Assembly (NCBI GenBank): GCA_016938245.1
Contig: JAFGUY010000044.1
Span: 1 to 13,025, forward strand
DNA: 13,025 nucleotides
Reading direction: 5' to 3'
Source: Candidatus Omnitrophota bacterium
GTDB lineage: Bacteria > Omnitrophota > Gorgyraeia > Gygaellales > Profunditerraquicolaceae
Shown here piece by piece: positions 1-6,696 of the stretch. The position numbers were made by a program, and so were the translations under genes. The notes beneath the pieces are model-generated. The model was given only the letters and a program-made list of their open reading frames with translations. It was not told the DNA's origin and made no database searches. Positions within the stretch are counted from its first letter, which is position 1, and every line of letters starts with the position of its first letter.

Positions 1-108
1 TACAGGGAATTAGAAAAAACCAAAAAGCTTGATTCTTTAAAAGAGATCCGGCCTCCCAGAGATTTTAAGAAATCCGGCAAGCCGCATAAGTTGATATTTG
101 CGAAATAG
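1..108 (+). CDS. C-terminal end of an unidentified protein (5' truncated by window edge)
   Basis: Frame 1 is open from the first base and ends at TAG 106-108, giving 35 residues that finish KPHKLIFAK. The tail is rich in Lys and Arg and shows no motif I recognise. In many bacteria a cysteine desulfurase precedes the iscU/nifU gene, but this tail does not look like a typical desulfurase C-terminus, so I assign no function. Only 12 bases separate its stop from the next start, which suggests it belongs to the same transcript. That it is coding is supported by the open frame and the tight spacing, not by homology. Confidence 0.55.
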   Translation, partial: YRELEKTKKLDSLKEIRPPRDFKKSGKPHKLIFAK

Positions 109-120
109 GTAAAGGTATAG

Positions 121-558
121 ATGGATAAACAGCTTCCTTATAGCGAAAAAGTAATGGATCATTTTAGCCATCCCAGGAATGTCGGTGAAATTTCCGATGC
201 CAATGGTGTTGGTACCGTCGGCAACGCCATCTGCGGTGACGTGATGAAGATGTATTTAAAGATAGAGAATAATACTATCGTAGATGTAAAGTTTAAGACA
301 TTCGGATGCGGCGCAGCTTTAGCCACAAGCTCAATGGTTACTGAAATGGTAAAGGGTAGATCAATCGAGGACGCTTTAAGGGTTACTAATAAAGCAGTTG
401 CCGAGGCATTAGGCGGGCTCCCTCCGGTAAAGCTTCATTGTTCGGTCTTAGCAGAAGAGGCGCTTCGTTCGGCGCTTAAAGATTATTACAAAAGAAAAGG
501 GCTCCCCGTACCTTTTGATGATAAAGAGCATACTCATGAAGGCGAAAAATGCCTGTAA
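121..558 (+). CDS. iscU: NifU/IscU-type Fe-S cluster assembly scaffold protein
   Basis: This 145-residue protein is a U-type scaffold on which Fe-S clusters are built from sulfur delivered by a cysteine desulfurase and then passed to apo-proteins in the cytoplasm. The three cluster-ligand cysteines are present: C38 in GNAICGD, C63 in FGCGAA and C107 in LHCSVLAEEAL. The conserved Asp (D40) two residues after the first Cys is also present. The N-terminal YSEKVMDHFSHPRNVG block is diagnostic of the family. The length matches the short IscU/NifU-N form, with no C-terminal Nfu domain. The tail HTHEGEKC is His/Cys-bearing and lies beyond the normal fold. No desulfurase is visible in the window. The ribosome-binding site (AAAGGT) is weak. 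Its likely clients nearby are the 4Fe-4S ferredoxin and the oxidoreductase at 8549-11080. The symbol nifU would be equally acceptable. Confidence 0.93.
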   Translation: MDKQLPYSEKVMDHFSHPRNVGEISDANGVGTVGNAICGDVMKMYLKIENNTIVDVKFKTFGCGAALATSSMVTEMVKGRSIEDALRVTNKAVAEALGGLPPVKLHCSVLAEEALRSALKDYYKRKGLPVPFDDKEHTHEGEKCL

Positions 559-1117
559 AATAAAGAGCGTGGGGTTGACAAAGCAGCAAATACGTAGTAA
601 AATTCTACTTAAGTTAAAAAAACATAAGGAGGAGGACCGTAACAAAAAAAGCTGTTTAATTAAGGAGAAACTTTTTAAAGACCCGGTTTTTAAAAAAGCA
701 AAGATAGTAATGTTTTATATCGCCTTAAACGGCGAGGTAGAGACAAAAGAGATGATAGAGGAAGCCAAAATTTCAGGTAAGATTATTGCCGTGCCAGTTT
801 GTATGAAAAATAGAGCATCTTTAAGGCCGGCCCTGTTAGATTCCCGTGCGCATCTAAAAAAGGGCCCTTATGGAGTATCCGAGCCGGTTGTAAGCCGTTA
901 TATTGCGTTAAAAGACTTGGATTTAGTGATTACCCCGGGAGTAGCGTTTGATAAAAAAGGAAACCGCTTAGGCCGGGGGAAAGGTTATTACGACCGCTTC
1001 TTAAAGCAAGTCCCTAAAGATACTCCTTCTATTGGTCTGGCATACCGCCTGCAAATTTTGCCCCGAGTCCCTACCACGCCTTTTGATGTAAGCGTTACCA
1101 AAGTCCTCTTTGCTTAA
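536..1117 (+). CDS. fthC: 5-formyltetrahydrofolate cyclo-ligase (MTHFS)
   Basis: This enzyme converts 5-formyl-THF to 5,10-methenyl-THF using ATP, returning an off-pathway folate to one-carbon metabolism. The C-terminal family signature is clear: PGVAFDKKGNRLGRGKGYYDRF, with the GRGKGYYDR loop that binds phosphate and folate at about residues 146-154. A conserved YGVSEP block lies at about 112-117. The start is uncertain. ATG 536, preceded by AAAGAG eight bases upstream, gives 193 residues. A TTG at 575, also preceded by AAAGAG (562-567), gives 180 residues and begins MTKQQIRSKI, which is how many family members start. TTG 515 and ATG 518 are less likely. With ATG 536 the gene overlaps the end of the scaffold gene by 23 bases, implying translational coupling; with TTG 575 the genes do not overlap. 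The stop and the identity are firm. Confidence 0.9.
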   Translation: MKAKNACKIKSVGLTKQQIRSKILLKLKKHKEEDRNKKSCLIKEKLFKDPVFKKAKIVMFYIALNGEVETKEMIEEAKISGKIIAVPVCMKNRASLRPALLDSRAHLKKGPYGVSEPVVSRYIALKDLDLVITPGVAFDKKGNRLGRGKGYYDRFLKQVPKDTPSIGLAYRLQILPRVPTTPFDVSVTKVLFA

Positions 1118-1140
1118 AAAGTATCTCTAAATTTTTCTTC

Positions 1141-1148
1141 GAAGGAGG
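1141..1148 (+). promoter_or_regulatory. Strong Shine-Dalgarno for rny
   Basis: GAAGGAGG sits six bases before ATG 1155 in the 37-base gap after fthC. It is one of the strongest ribosome-binding sites in the window and fixes the rny start. I see no convincing -35/-10 pair in the same gap, so rny is probably transcribed with the upstream genes. Confidence 0.8.
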
Positions 1149-1154
1149 ATCCCG

Positions 1155-2711
1155 ATGTTCATCACATTAACTATATCTGTAGTCGCAGCAGCCGTAGCCG
1201 GCGCATTAGGCTATGTTTTCAGGAAACATATCGCCGAGAAAAAGATTCAGGATGCCGAATCTAAAGCGCAGCATATTCTGGAATCGGCACGAAAAGAAGC
1301 GCTGGACAAGCGCAGGGAAGCAGAGTTAGAGGCAAAGGATCTTTTGTACCGCATCCGTCAGGATTTTGAGCGCGAGACTAAAGAGAGGCGGCTTGAGATC
1401 TCCAATATGGAAAAGAGGCTCGCCCAAAAGGAAGAGAATATTGACCGCAGGCTTGACCTTTTGGAAAAGAAAGAGAAAGACTTAGATTTAAAACACGAGG
1501 GGATTAAAAGACAGGAAGAAGGGCTAAAGCTTAAAGATAATCAACTGCATTTATTAATTGCCGAGGAGAAAGAAAGGCTGCAGAAGATATCTTCGCTTTC
1601 TGCTAAAGAGGCAAAGCAGATTCTTTTAAACCGGCTGGATGAAGAGTTAAATAACGAAAAAGCAGCCTTGATTAAAAAACAGGAAGAAGACCTGCGCGCT
1701 ACATCCGATAAGAAAGCCAGGGAGATACTAAGCCTTGCTATACAAAAATGCGCTGCGGAGCATACGGTTGAATCAACCGTGAGCGTAGTCGCTCTGCCTA
1801 ATGACGAAATGAAAGGAAGGGTTATCGGCCGCGAAGGAAGGAACATACGCGCATTAGAGATGGCTACAGGCGTAGATATAATTATTGATGATACCCCGGA
1901 GGCGGTAACCATTTCTGCTTTTGATACTGTCCGCCGTGAAATTGCCCGGCTAAGCTTAGAAAAGCTTCTTTCCGACGGAAGGATTCATCCGGGCAGGATT
2001 GAGGAGATAGTTGAGAAAACCAAGAAAGAGATGGATGAAAAGATCCGCGAAGAAGGCGAGCACGTGGCATTTGAGGCCGGGATAAACGGTTTACATCCTG
2101 AAATAATAAAATTACTCGGCAGGCTTAAATTCCGCACCAGTTACGGACAAAATGCCTTGCAGCATTCCAAGGAAGCTTCTTTTCTTTTGGGCGCAATGGC
2201 ATCGGAATTGGGGCTTGATTTTAAATTAGCCCGCAGGATAGGCCTTTTGCATGATATAGGAAAAGCAGTTGACCATCAGGTTGAAGGAACTCATGCTAAA
2301 TTGGGCGCGGAATTGGCTAAAAAATACGGAGAATCACCGGAGGTAGTTGCTTCAATTGAGTCGCATCACGAGGAATCCCCCATACGAAGCATTTATGCAG
2401 TCTTAGCAATAGCTGCAGATGCGATAAGTGCTTCCCGTCCCGGAGCCCGGCGCGAAACCTTAGAGACTTATATCAAGAGGCTTGAGAAATTAGAGTCTAT
2501 TGCTAATCTTTTTAAGGGAGTGGATAAATCTTTTGCTATCCAGGCAGGCCGTGAGATACGCGTTATTGTCCAGCCGGAAAAGATAACTGATAGCGAGGCA
2601 ATAACTATGTCCAGGGATATCCGCAAGAAAATAGAAGAGGGTATGGAATATCCGGGGCAGATTAAGGTTACGGTGATCAGAGAAACCAGAGCCATAGAAT
2701 ACGCTAAATAG
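1155..2711 (+). CDS. rny: Ribonuclease Y
   Basis: RNase Y is a membrane-anchored endoribonuclease that starts mRNA decay. The 518-residue length is typical. Domain order is standard. Residues 3-22 form one N-terminal membrane helix. About 25-200 form a long charged coiled coil of Glu/Lys/Arg-rich heptads. A KH RNA-binding domain follows, with the GxxG loop in GRVIGREGRNIR (221-232). An HD phosphohydrolase domain carries the metal-binding pair H366-D367 in LLHDIGKAVDH, with further conserved histidines near 404-405 (ESHHEE). The C-terminal RNase Y-specific region ends IRETRAIEYAK, as in the family. All expected catalytic elements are present. ymdB follows after 70 bases, the same order as in Bacillus subtilis and many other bacteria. 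Nothing looks truncated. Confidence 0.97.
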   Translation: MFITLTISVVAAAVAGALGYVFRKHIAEKKIQDAESKAQHILESARKEALDKRREAELEAKDLLYRIRQDFERETKERRLEISNMEKRLAQKEENIDRRLDLLEKKEKDLDLKHEGIKRQEEGLKLKDNQLHLLIAEEKERLQKISSLSAKEAKQILLNRLDEELNNEKAALIKKQEEDLRATSDKKAREILSLAIQKCAAEHTVESTVSVVALPNDEMKGRVIGREGRNIRALEMATGVDIIIDDTPEAVTISAFDTVRREIARLSLEKLLSDGRIHPGRIEEIVEKTKKEMDEKIREEGEHVAFEAGINGLHPEIIKLLGRLKFRTSYGQNALQHSKEASFLLGAMASELGLDFKLARRIGLLHDIGKAVDHQVEGTHAKLGAELAKKYGESPEVVASIESHHEESPIRSIYAVLAIAADAISASRPGARRETLETYIKRLEKLESIANLFKGVDKSFAIQAGREIRVIVQPEKITDSEAITMSRDIRKKIEEGMEYPGQIKVTVIRETRAIEYAK

Positions 2712-2722
2712 TGTGGCCAGTA

Positions 2723-2749
2723 GGGATTGTCCCCGAAGGGGACTGTCCC
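2723..2749 (+). repeat. REP-like palindromic hairpin between rny and ymdB
   Basis: The core GTCCCC-GAA-GGGGAC (2729-2743) is a perfect 6-bp stem with a 3-base loop. The stem extends outward across one T:T mismatch and one T-G wobble into GGGA/TCCC (2723-2726 with 2746-2749), giving a hairpin of about 27 bases. No T-run follows, so it is not a standard intrinsic terminator. Its G/C blocks contrast with the surrounding AT-rich DNA. Resemblance to dispersed extragenic palindromes is my impression; only one copy is in the window. It could protect the rny 3' end or be processed in the rny-ymdB transcript. Confidence 0.6.
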
Positions 2750-2781
2750 ACGACAAGATAAGGGTAGATTGGGGAAAAACT

Positions 2782-3567
2782 ATGAAGATTTTATTTATCG
2801 GTGACATAGTTGGAAAACCCGGGAGAGAGGCGGTAAGGGTTTTGCTTCCGGTATTAAAAGAAAAGCATTCTCTTAATTTTGTAATTGCCAATGCCGAGAA
2901 TGCCTCCGGAGGTTCAGGTATTACGCCGAAAGTTTCCGAAGAATTATTCGGTTCCGGAGTTGATGTGTTGACTTCCGGAGACCATATCTGGAAGAAAAAG
3001 GAGATTTTTGAATTAATCAATCAGGAAGAACGTATTTTAAGGCCGCTTAACTATCCTGCGGGAGCTCCCGGAAGCGGCAAGCGGGTATTTAAGACTAAAT
3101 CCGGAGAAAAAATAGGGATAATTAATGTAAACGGCAGGGTTTTTATGGAAGCGCTGGAATGCCCTTTTAAGGCCGCATTAGCTGCTTGCGAGGAATTAGA
3201 AAAAGAAACAGAAATTATTATTGTAGATATTCATGCCGAGGCCACTTCAGAGAAGGTAGCTTTAGGCTGGTATCTCGACGGAAAGGCATCCGCTGTTTTA
3301 GGGACGCATACGCATATCCAGACTGCTGATGAAAAGATTCTTCCTAAAGGGACAGCGTATATTACCGACGTAGGAATGTGCGGTGCTTATGATTCAGTTA
3401 TCGGCAGGAAGGTTGATGATGTTTTAACGCGCTTTCTTACTCTTGTGCCGGTAAGATTTGAGGTAGCAGAAGGAAATGTCCAGCTGCATGCGGTAATAAT
3501 AGATGTAGACGAGAAAATCGGCAAGCCTTCTTCTATAGTAAGGATACAGGAAAAGTTGAATGTTTAA
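2782..3567 (+). CDS. ymdB: YmdB-family metallophosphoesterase (cyclic-nucleotide phosphodiesterase)
   Basis: YmdB proteins are di-metal phosphodiesterases; the B. subtilis enzyme hydrolyses 2',3'-cyclic nucleotides and affects biofilm and developmental regulation. ATG 2782 is chosen because it gives the family N-terminus MKILFIGDIVGKPGR and 261 residues, close to the usual 264 or so. The frame is open back to a GTG at 2713, but that extension runs through the palindrome and has no family match. Metal-site residues visible are D8, E39-N40 (NAENASGG), H151 (DIHAEA), and H176 and H178 (GTHTHIQTAD). The usual GNH motif reads SGDHIW, with D67 where Asn is expected. The C-terminal DVGMCGAYDSVIG block is typical. 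The gene lies directly after rny, the conserved arrangement, and overlaps the next gene by 8 bases. Confidence 0.94.
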   Translation: MKILFIGDIVGKPGREAVRVLLPVLKEKHSLNFVIANAENASGGSGITPKVSEELFGSGVDVLTSGDHIWKKKEIFELINQEERILRPLNYPAGAPGSGKRVFKTKSGEKIGIINVNGRVFMEALECPFKAALAACEELEKETEIIIVDIHAEATSEKVALGWYLDGKASAVLGTHTHIQTADEKILPKGTAYITDVGMCGAYDSVIGRKVDDVLTRFLTLVPVRFEVAEGNVQLHAVIIDVDEKIGKPSSIVRIQEKLNV

Positions 3568-5263
3568 TATCCGTAAATTATCAGTACTGATTTTATTGGT
3601 ACTCATATTTTTTGCGCCAACCTTATTCTCTCAAGAGCCGGCTTTAGAGGTTACATTAGATTTATCCTCTAATACAACTCCTACCCCAAAGATATTTAAG
3701 CCTAATATTGATTTAAGCGGCAGGGGTTTTCATAAAGATAATACCTGGCCTCAGAATATGGCTTCCAAAGAGGCAGTAGATTTGTGGCGCAAAGACATAG
3801 GTTTTGCCGGGCTTTACCGCGTCCAATACAATCTTTGGGAGATTAATCAACTGGCTAAAGATAAAGAATCCCAGGATAAGTTACTCGCTAATTACGAAGA
3901 GGTTATTAAGAGTATCTCAAACTCCGGCGGAACGGTTATATTGAACATATTCGGCACTCCCCCAGGCTTAGGCAAGGCGTTAGATAAGAAAGCAGCGCCG
4001 CTTAACCTCGAGGCGTTTAAGGCTTTGGTCAAAGATACGATGAGATATCTAAGTTGTGAGAAAAAATATAATATCTGGTATGAGGCCTGGTCCGGGCCTG
4101 ATTCGGACGATTTTTTTATCGGCCGGAAGCAGGATTATCTTAATATGTACCGGACAGTTGCCGAGAGCGCAAAAGAGCTTAGCGCGCAATTTAAAATTAA
4201 AATACCGGTAGGGGCTCCCAGCGTAAGTAACTGGTTTCATAATTTTGATGCCAATAATACTTTGACTCCCGAGAGAAGCTTAATTTATGACCTGATAAAA
4301 CTCTCTTTTTCTTACAGCTTGCCGGTTGATTTTATAAGCTGGCATGCATTTTCATCCGATCCCAAAACGGAGAAGGAAGCAACTATTTATAATAAAAACG
4401 CGATAGAGCTTATCCGGGACTGGCTCTCTTATTTTGATTTTAAACGCGATACGCCATTAATCGTAGATGAATGGAATTTTGATCGTGATGTTAACCTCCT
4501 GCCGGCAAGGAGAAGGAGGTCATATGTTGCAGCAAGCTATATCCCTGCGCGTATTAAACATATGCACGAGGCAGGGCTGGATAACCAGGTTTATTTCGCG
4601 CTGGAAGATTTTCAGAATAACCCCGAAAATATTACCCGTAATGTCGGCGCATTTTATTTTGACTCCGGCGCAAGCCAGTATAAAGGAGGGGCCAAGGCAA
4701 TATACAACGTATTTAGGATGTTAAGCAAGCTTGGGTTGGATATGTTCTTAGTTAAGCTTAATGATGAATTTTCCGGGATTATCGCTACCAGGTCGTCCGA
4801 AGAAGCTGCTATCCTTGTATATAATTATATCGACCCGGATATCGTCAAAAGTTATCTCTCGCATAATATTTCAAGCCTTAATAATTCCGAGCGGCAGTAT
4901 TTAATACAGATTATAAGAACCGGCCAGCTGGAGAAATTTATTGCTCATGAAATGGAGCCGCAATCATTACGGGCAAATGCAAAAGTTAAATCCGTATTGA
5001 ATAAGGCCCGGGATTTGGCAGACAAGGCTTACGAGTTTGAAAATAAGCCGCGCAGCCTTAAAATAAATATTAAAGGCCTTAAAGAAAATTATTCCTATAC
5101 CCGTTTTGCGGTAGACTCATCCTGCGGCCTGGATTGCGAGTTTAAGCCGGTTGAGGAGAAGGATATATTCGGACAGAATGTATATCAGGAAGAGCTAAAA
5201 CTTTCCCCCTATTCAGTAAACCTTATTATATTGAAAAAGAAACCGGATGCCCCTAGAGAATAA
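3560..5263 (+). CDS. Exported GH39-like glycoside hydrolase, probably lacking the catalytic acid/base
   Basis: This 567-residue protein has a signal peptide (about residues 1-24: positive start, hydrophobic core, LFS before QEP), so it acts outside the cytoplasm. The body resembles the GH39 TIM barrel: a Tyr-Arg-Val-Gln-Tyr strand near 86-90, NIFGTPPG (129-136), FISWHAF (258-264) and DEWNF (303-307). E304 is the candidate nucleophile. GH39 enzymes carry the acid/base Glu in a WNEP motif after the fourth strand; here the aligned block is YEAWSGPDSDDF (174-185), with Gly at 179 in place of Glu. A beta-sandwich follows (GIIATRSSEEAAILVYNY, 406-423), interrupted by a helical insert of about 70 residues (425-495). 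Substrate is unknown; GH39 members act on xylosides, iduronides or other glycans. It overlaps ymdB by 8 bases and xseA by 17, so it is translated as part of the housekeeping operon. It may be a carbohydrate-binding pseudoenzyme or use another acid such as E175 or D181. Confidence 0.72.
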   Translation: MFNIRKLSVLILLVLIFFAPTLFSQEPALEVTLDLSSNTTPTPKIFKPNIDLSGRGFHKDNTWPQNMASKEAVDLWRKDIGFAGLYRVQYNLWEINQLAKDKESQDKLLANYEEVIKSISNSGGTVILNIFGTPPGLGKALDKKAAPLNLEAFKALVKDTMRYLSCEKKYNIWYEAWSGPDSDDFFIGRKQDYLNMYRTVAESAKELSAQFKIKIPVGAPSVSNWFHNFDANNTLTPERSLIYDLIKLSFSYSLPVDFISWHAFSSDPKTEKEATIYNKNAIELIRDWLSYFDFKRDTPLIVDEWNFDRDVNLLPARRRRSYVAASYIPARIKHMHEAGLDNQVYFALEDFQNNPENITRNVGAFYFDSGASQYKGGAKAIYNVFRMLSKLGLDMFLVKLNDEFSGIIATRSSEEAAILVYNYIDPDIVKSYLSHNISSLNNSERQYLIQIIRTGQLEKFIAHEMEPQSLRANAKVKSVLNKARDLADKAYEFENKPRSLKINIKGLKENYSYTRFAVDSSCGLDCEFKPVEEKDIFGQNVYQEELKLSPYSVNLIILKKKPDAPRE

Positions 5264-6485
5264 GCATATATATACTGTTTCCCAGATTACCCAAGAGATT
5301 AAGGTAATCTTTGAGAATACCTTTGGCCTGGGAGTTTGGGTAGAAGGCGAGGTATCCGATTTTAAAACTTATCCTTCCGGCCATGCCTACTTTTCTTTAA
5401 AAGATAGCGAGTCGTTATTAATGGCGGTTATGTTTGCCCGCGCGAATTCCCAAGTTAAGTTTAAAATCGAAAACGGGCTGAAAGTGGTTTGTTTCGGCAA
5501 AATCAATTTTTATGGCCCGCAGGGGAAGGCCCAACTCGTTGTTGAGAAAATAGAGCCTAAAGGCATAGGCGCAAGGCAGCTGGCATTTGAGCAGTTAAAA
5601 GATAGGCTTTCTAAAGAAGGATTTTTTGATCCTAAGCATAAAAAAGAGCTTCCGTTGATGCCTTTTAGTGTAGGTATCGTTACTTCAGAGGCAGGTGCTG
5701 CTATACGCGATATATTAGGCATACTTAAAAAGGGCGCATCCTGCGTAGATGTCCTGATACGGCCTGTGCGCGTTCAGGGAGAAAGGGCTTCTCTTGAAAT
5801 AGCCCAAGGCATAGAAGAGCTTAATGCTTTCGGAAGGGTTGATCTGATTATTGTAAGCCGGGGGGGAGGAAGCACTGAAGACCTCTGGGCGTTTAATGAG
5901 GAGGCCTGCGCGCGCGCAGTATATAATTCTAAAATACCGGTTATCTCTGCTGTCGGCCACCAGATAAATATAAGCTTCTGCGATTTGGTGGCGGATTTGT
6001 TTGTGGAGACCCCTACTGCTGCTGCCAAGATTGTCGTGGATAAAAAGAACTCGCTTTTAACCGAAATAAGCGAATTAAAGCATGAAATGGGATTTTCTAT
6101 TCTGGATAAAATTAATTCTTTTGAGAATAAAGTAACCGGGCTTAAGGCGAGCCTTAAAAGTCCTCTGGACAGGCTTCAGGAAAAAACGCAGTTTTTGGAT
6201 GAATTGTGCGTTTCTTTAAATAACAATGCCCGGCAGATTATCAATATAACTAAAGAAAAGCTGAAGTCATTCGTAGAAAGGCTGGATGCTTTAAGCCCGT
6301 TAAAGGTTTTATCGCGCGGATATAGCCTAAGCATTAACGAAGCTGACGGCGCTATCATAAAAGATGCCTTTAGTATTGAATCCGGAGACAGGATTAAGAC
6401 TATTTTATCAAAGGGTGCCCTGATAAGCAGGGTTGAAGAGATAATCAAGGAGGAATCGAAGCATGAAAGAAAAACAGTCCTTTGA
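5247..6485 (+). CDS. xseA: Exodeoxyribonuclease VII large subunit
   Basis: This is the catalytic subunit of exonuclease VII, which degrades single-stranded DNA from both ends into oligonucleotides during repair. The 412 residues show the expected parts. An N-terminal OB fold (8-105) includes VSQITQEIK, WVEGEVSDFK and GHAYFSLKD. The nuclease core (about 125-265) includes VGIVTSEAGAAIRDIL, SRGGGSTEDLWAFNEE and SAVGHQ. Coiled-coil helices follow (265-350), then a C-terminal VLSRGYSL segment. D155, R205 and H238 match functionally important residues I recall for the E. coli enzyme, but the Asp expected three residues after the His is N241 here. The start at ATG 5247 lies inside the upstream gene (17-base overlap) and has a weak ribosome-binding site, suggesting coupled translation. 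The gene's 3' end overlaps xseB by 23 bases. Confidence 0.95.
   Translation: MPLENKHIYTVSQITQEIKVIFENTFGLGVWVEGEVSDFKTYPSGHAYFSLKDSESLLMAVMFARANSQVKFKIENGLKVVCFGKINFYGPQGKAQLVVEKIEPKGIGARQLAFEQLKDRLSKEGFFDPKHKKELPLMPFSVGIVTSEAGAAIRDILGILKKGASCVDVLIRPVRVQGERASLEIAQGIEELNAFGRVDLIIVSRGGGSTEDLWAFNEEACARAVYNSKIPVISAVGHQINISFCDLVADLFVETPTAAAKIVVDKKNSLLTEISELKHEMGFSILDKINSFENKVTGLKASLKSPLDRLQEKTQFLDELCVSLNNNARQIINITKEKLKSFVERLDALSPLKVLSRGYSLSINEADGAIIKDAFSIESGDRIKTILSKGALISRVEEIIKEESKHERKTVL
6447..6453 (+). promoter_or_regulatory. Shine-Dalgarno for xseB inside xseA
   Basis: AAGGAGG lies nine bases before ATG 6463, within the xseA coding sequence. It decides the xseB start and allows ribosomes to start the small subunit independently of xseA termination, which fits the need for several XseB per XseA in the enzyme. 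Confidence 0.7.
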
Positions 6486-6696
6486 AGATGACTTAAAAAA
6501 ACTGCAGAAAACAGTAGAAGAGCTTTCTTCGGGAAAGCTTACCTTGGGAGAGTCGATTAAAAAATACGAAGAAGGAATTAAGCTTGTCCAAGGGTGTTCT
6601 TCGCTTTTAGAAGAGGCGCAGCGCAAAGTGGAAACCCTAATGAAAAAAGAAGGCAAATATACGCTTGAGAAATTTAAAGGAGAGGGAGAGAAGTAA
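6463..6696 (+). CDS. xseB: Exodeoxyribonuclease VII small subunit
   Basis: XseB is the small helical partner that assembles in several copies along the XseA stalk to form active exonuclease VII. The 77-residue protein has the usual length and the family pattern: FEDDLKKLQKTVEELSSG, then LTLGESIKKYEEGIKLV, then a C-terminal helix rich in Glu and Lys. It is essentially all amphipathic helix. Its start overlaps the end of xseA, and its stop TAA shares one base with the dxs start (TAATG), so the three genes are likely coupled. XseB beside dxs is a common bacterial arrangement, in E. coli with ispA between them. Confidence 0.95.
   Translation: MKEKQSFEDDLKKLQKTVEELSSGKLTLGESIKKYEEGIKLVQGCSSLLEEAQRKVETLMKKEGKYTLEKFKGEGEK

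Noticed and set aside
2713..2781. N-terminal extension of YmdB from GTG 2713
   Set aside because: It would add 23 residues read through the palindrome with no family match, while ATG 2782 gives the exact family N-terminus.
2490..3020. Minus-strand open frame of 176 codons across the rny-ymdB junction
   Set aside because: It lies opposite two well-supported genes, has no recognisable motif and no sensible ribosome-binding site.
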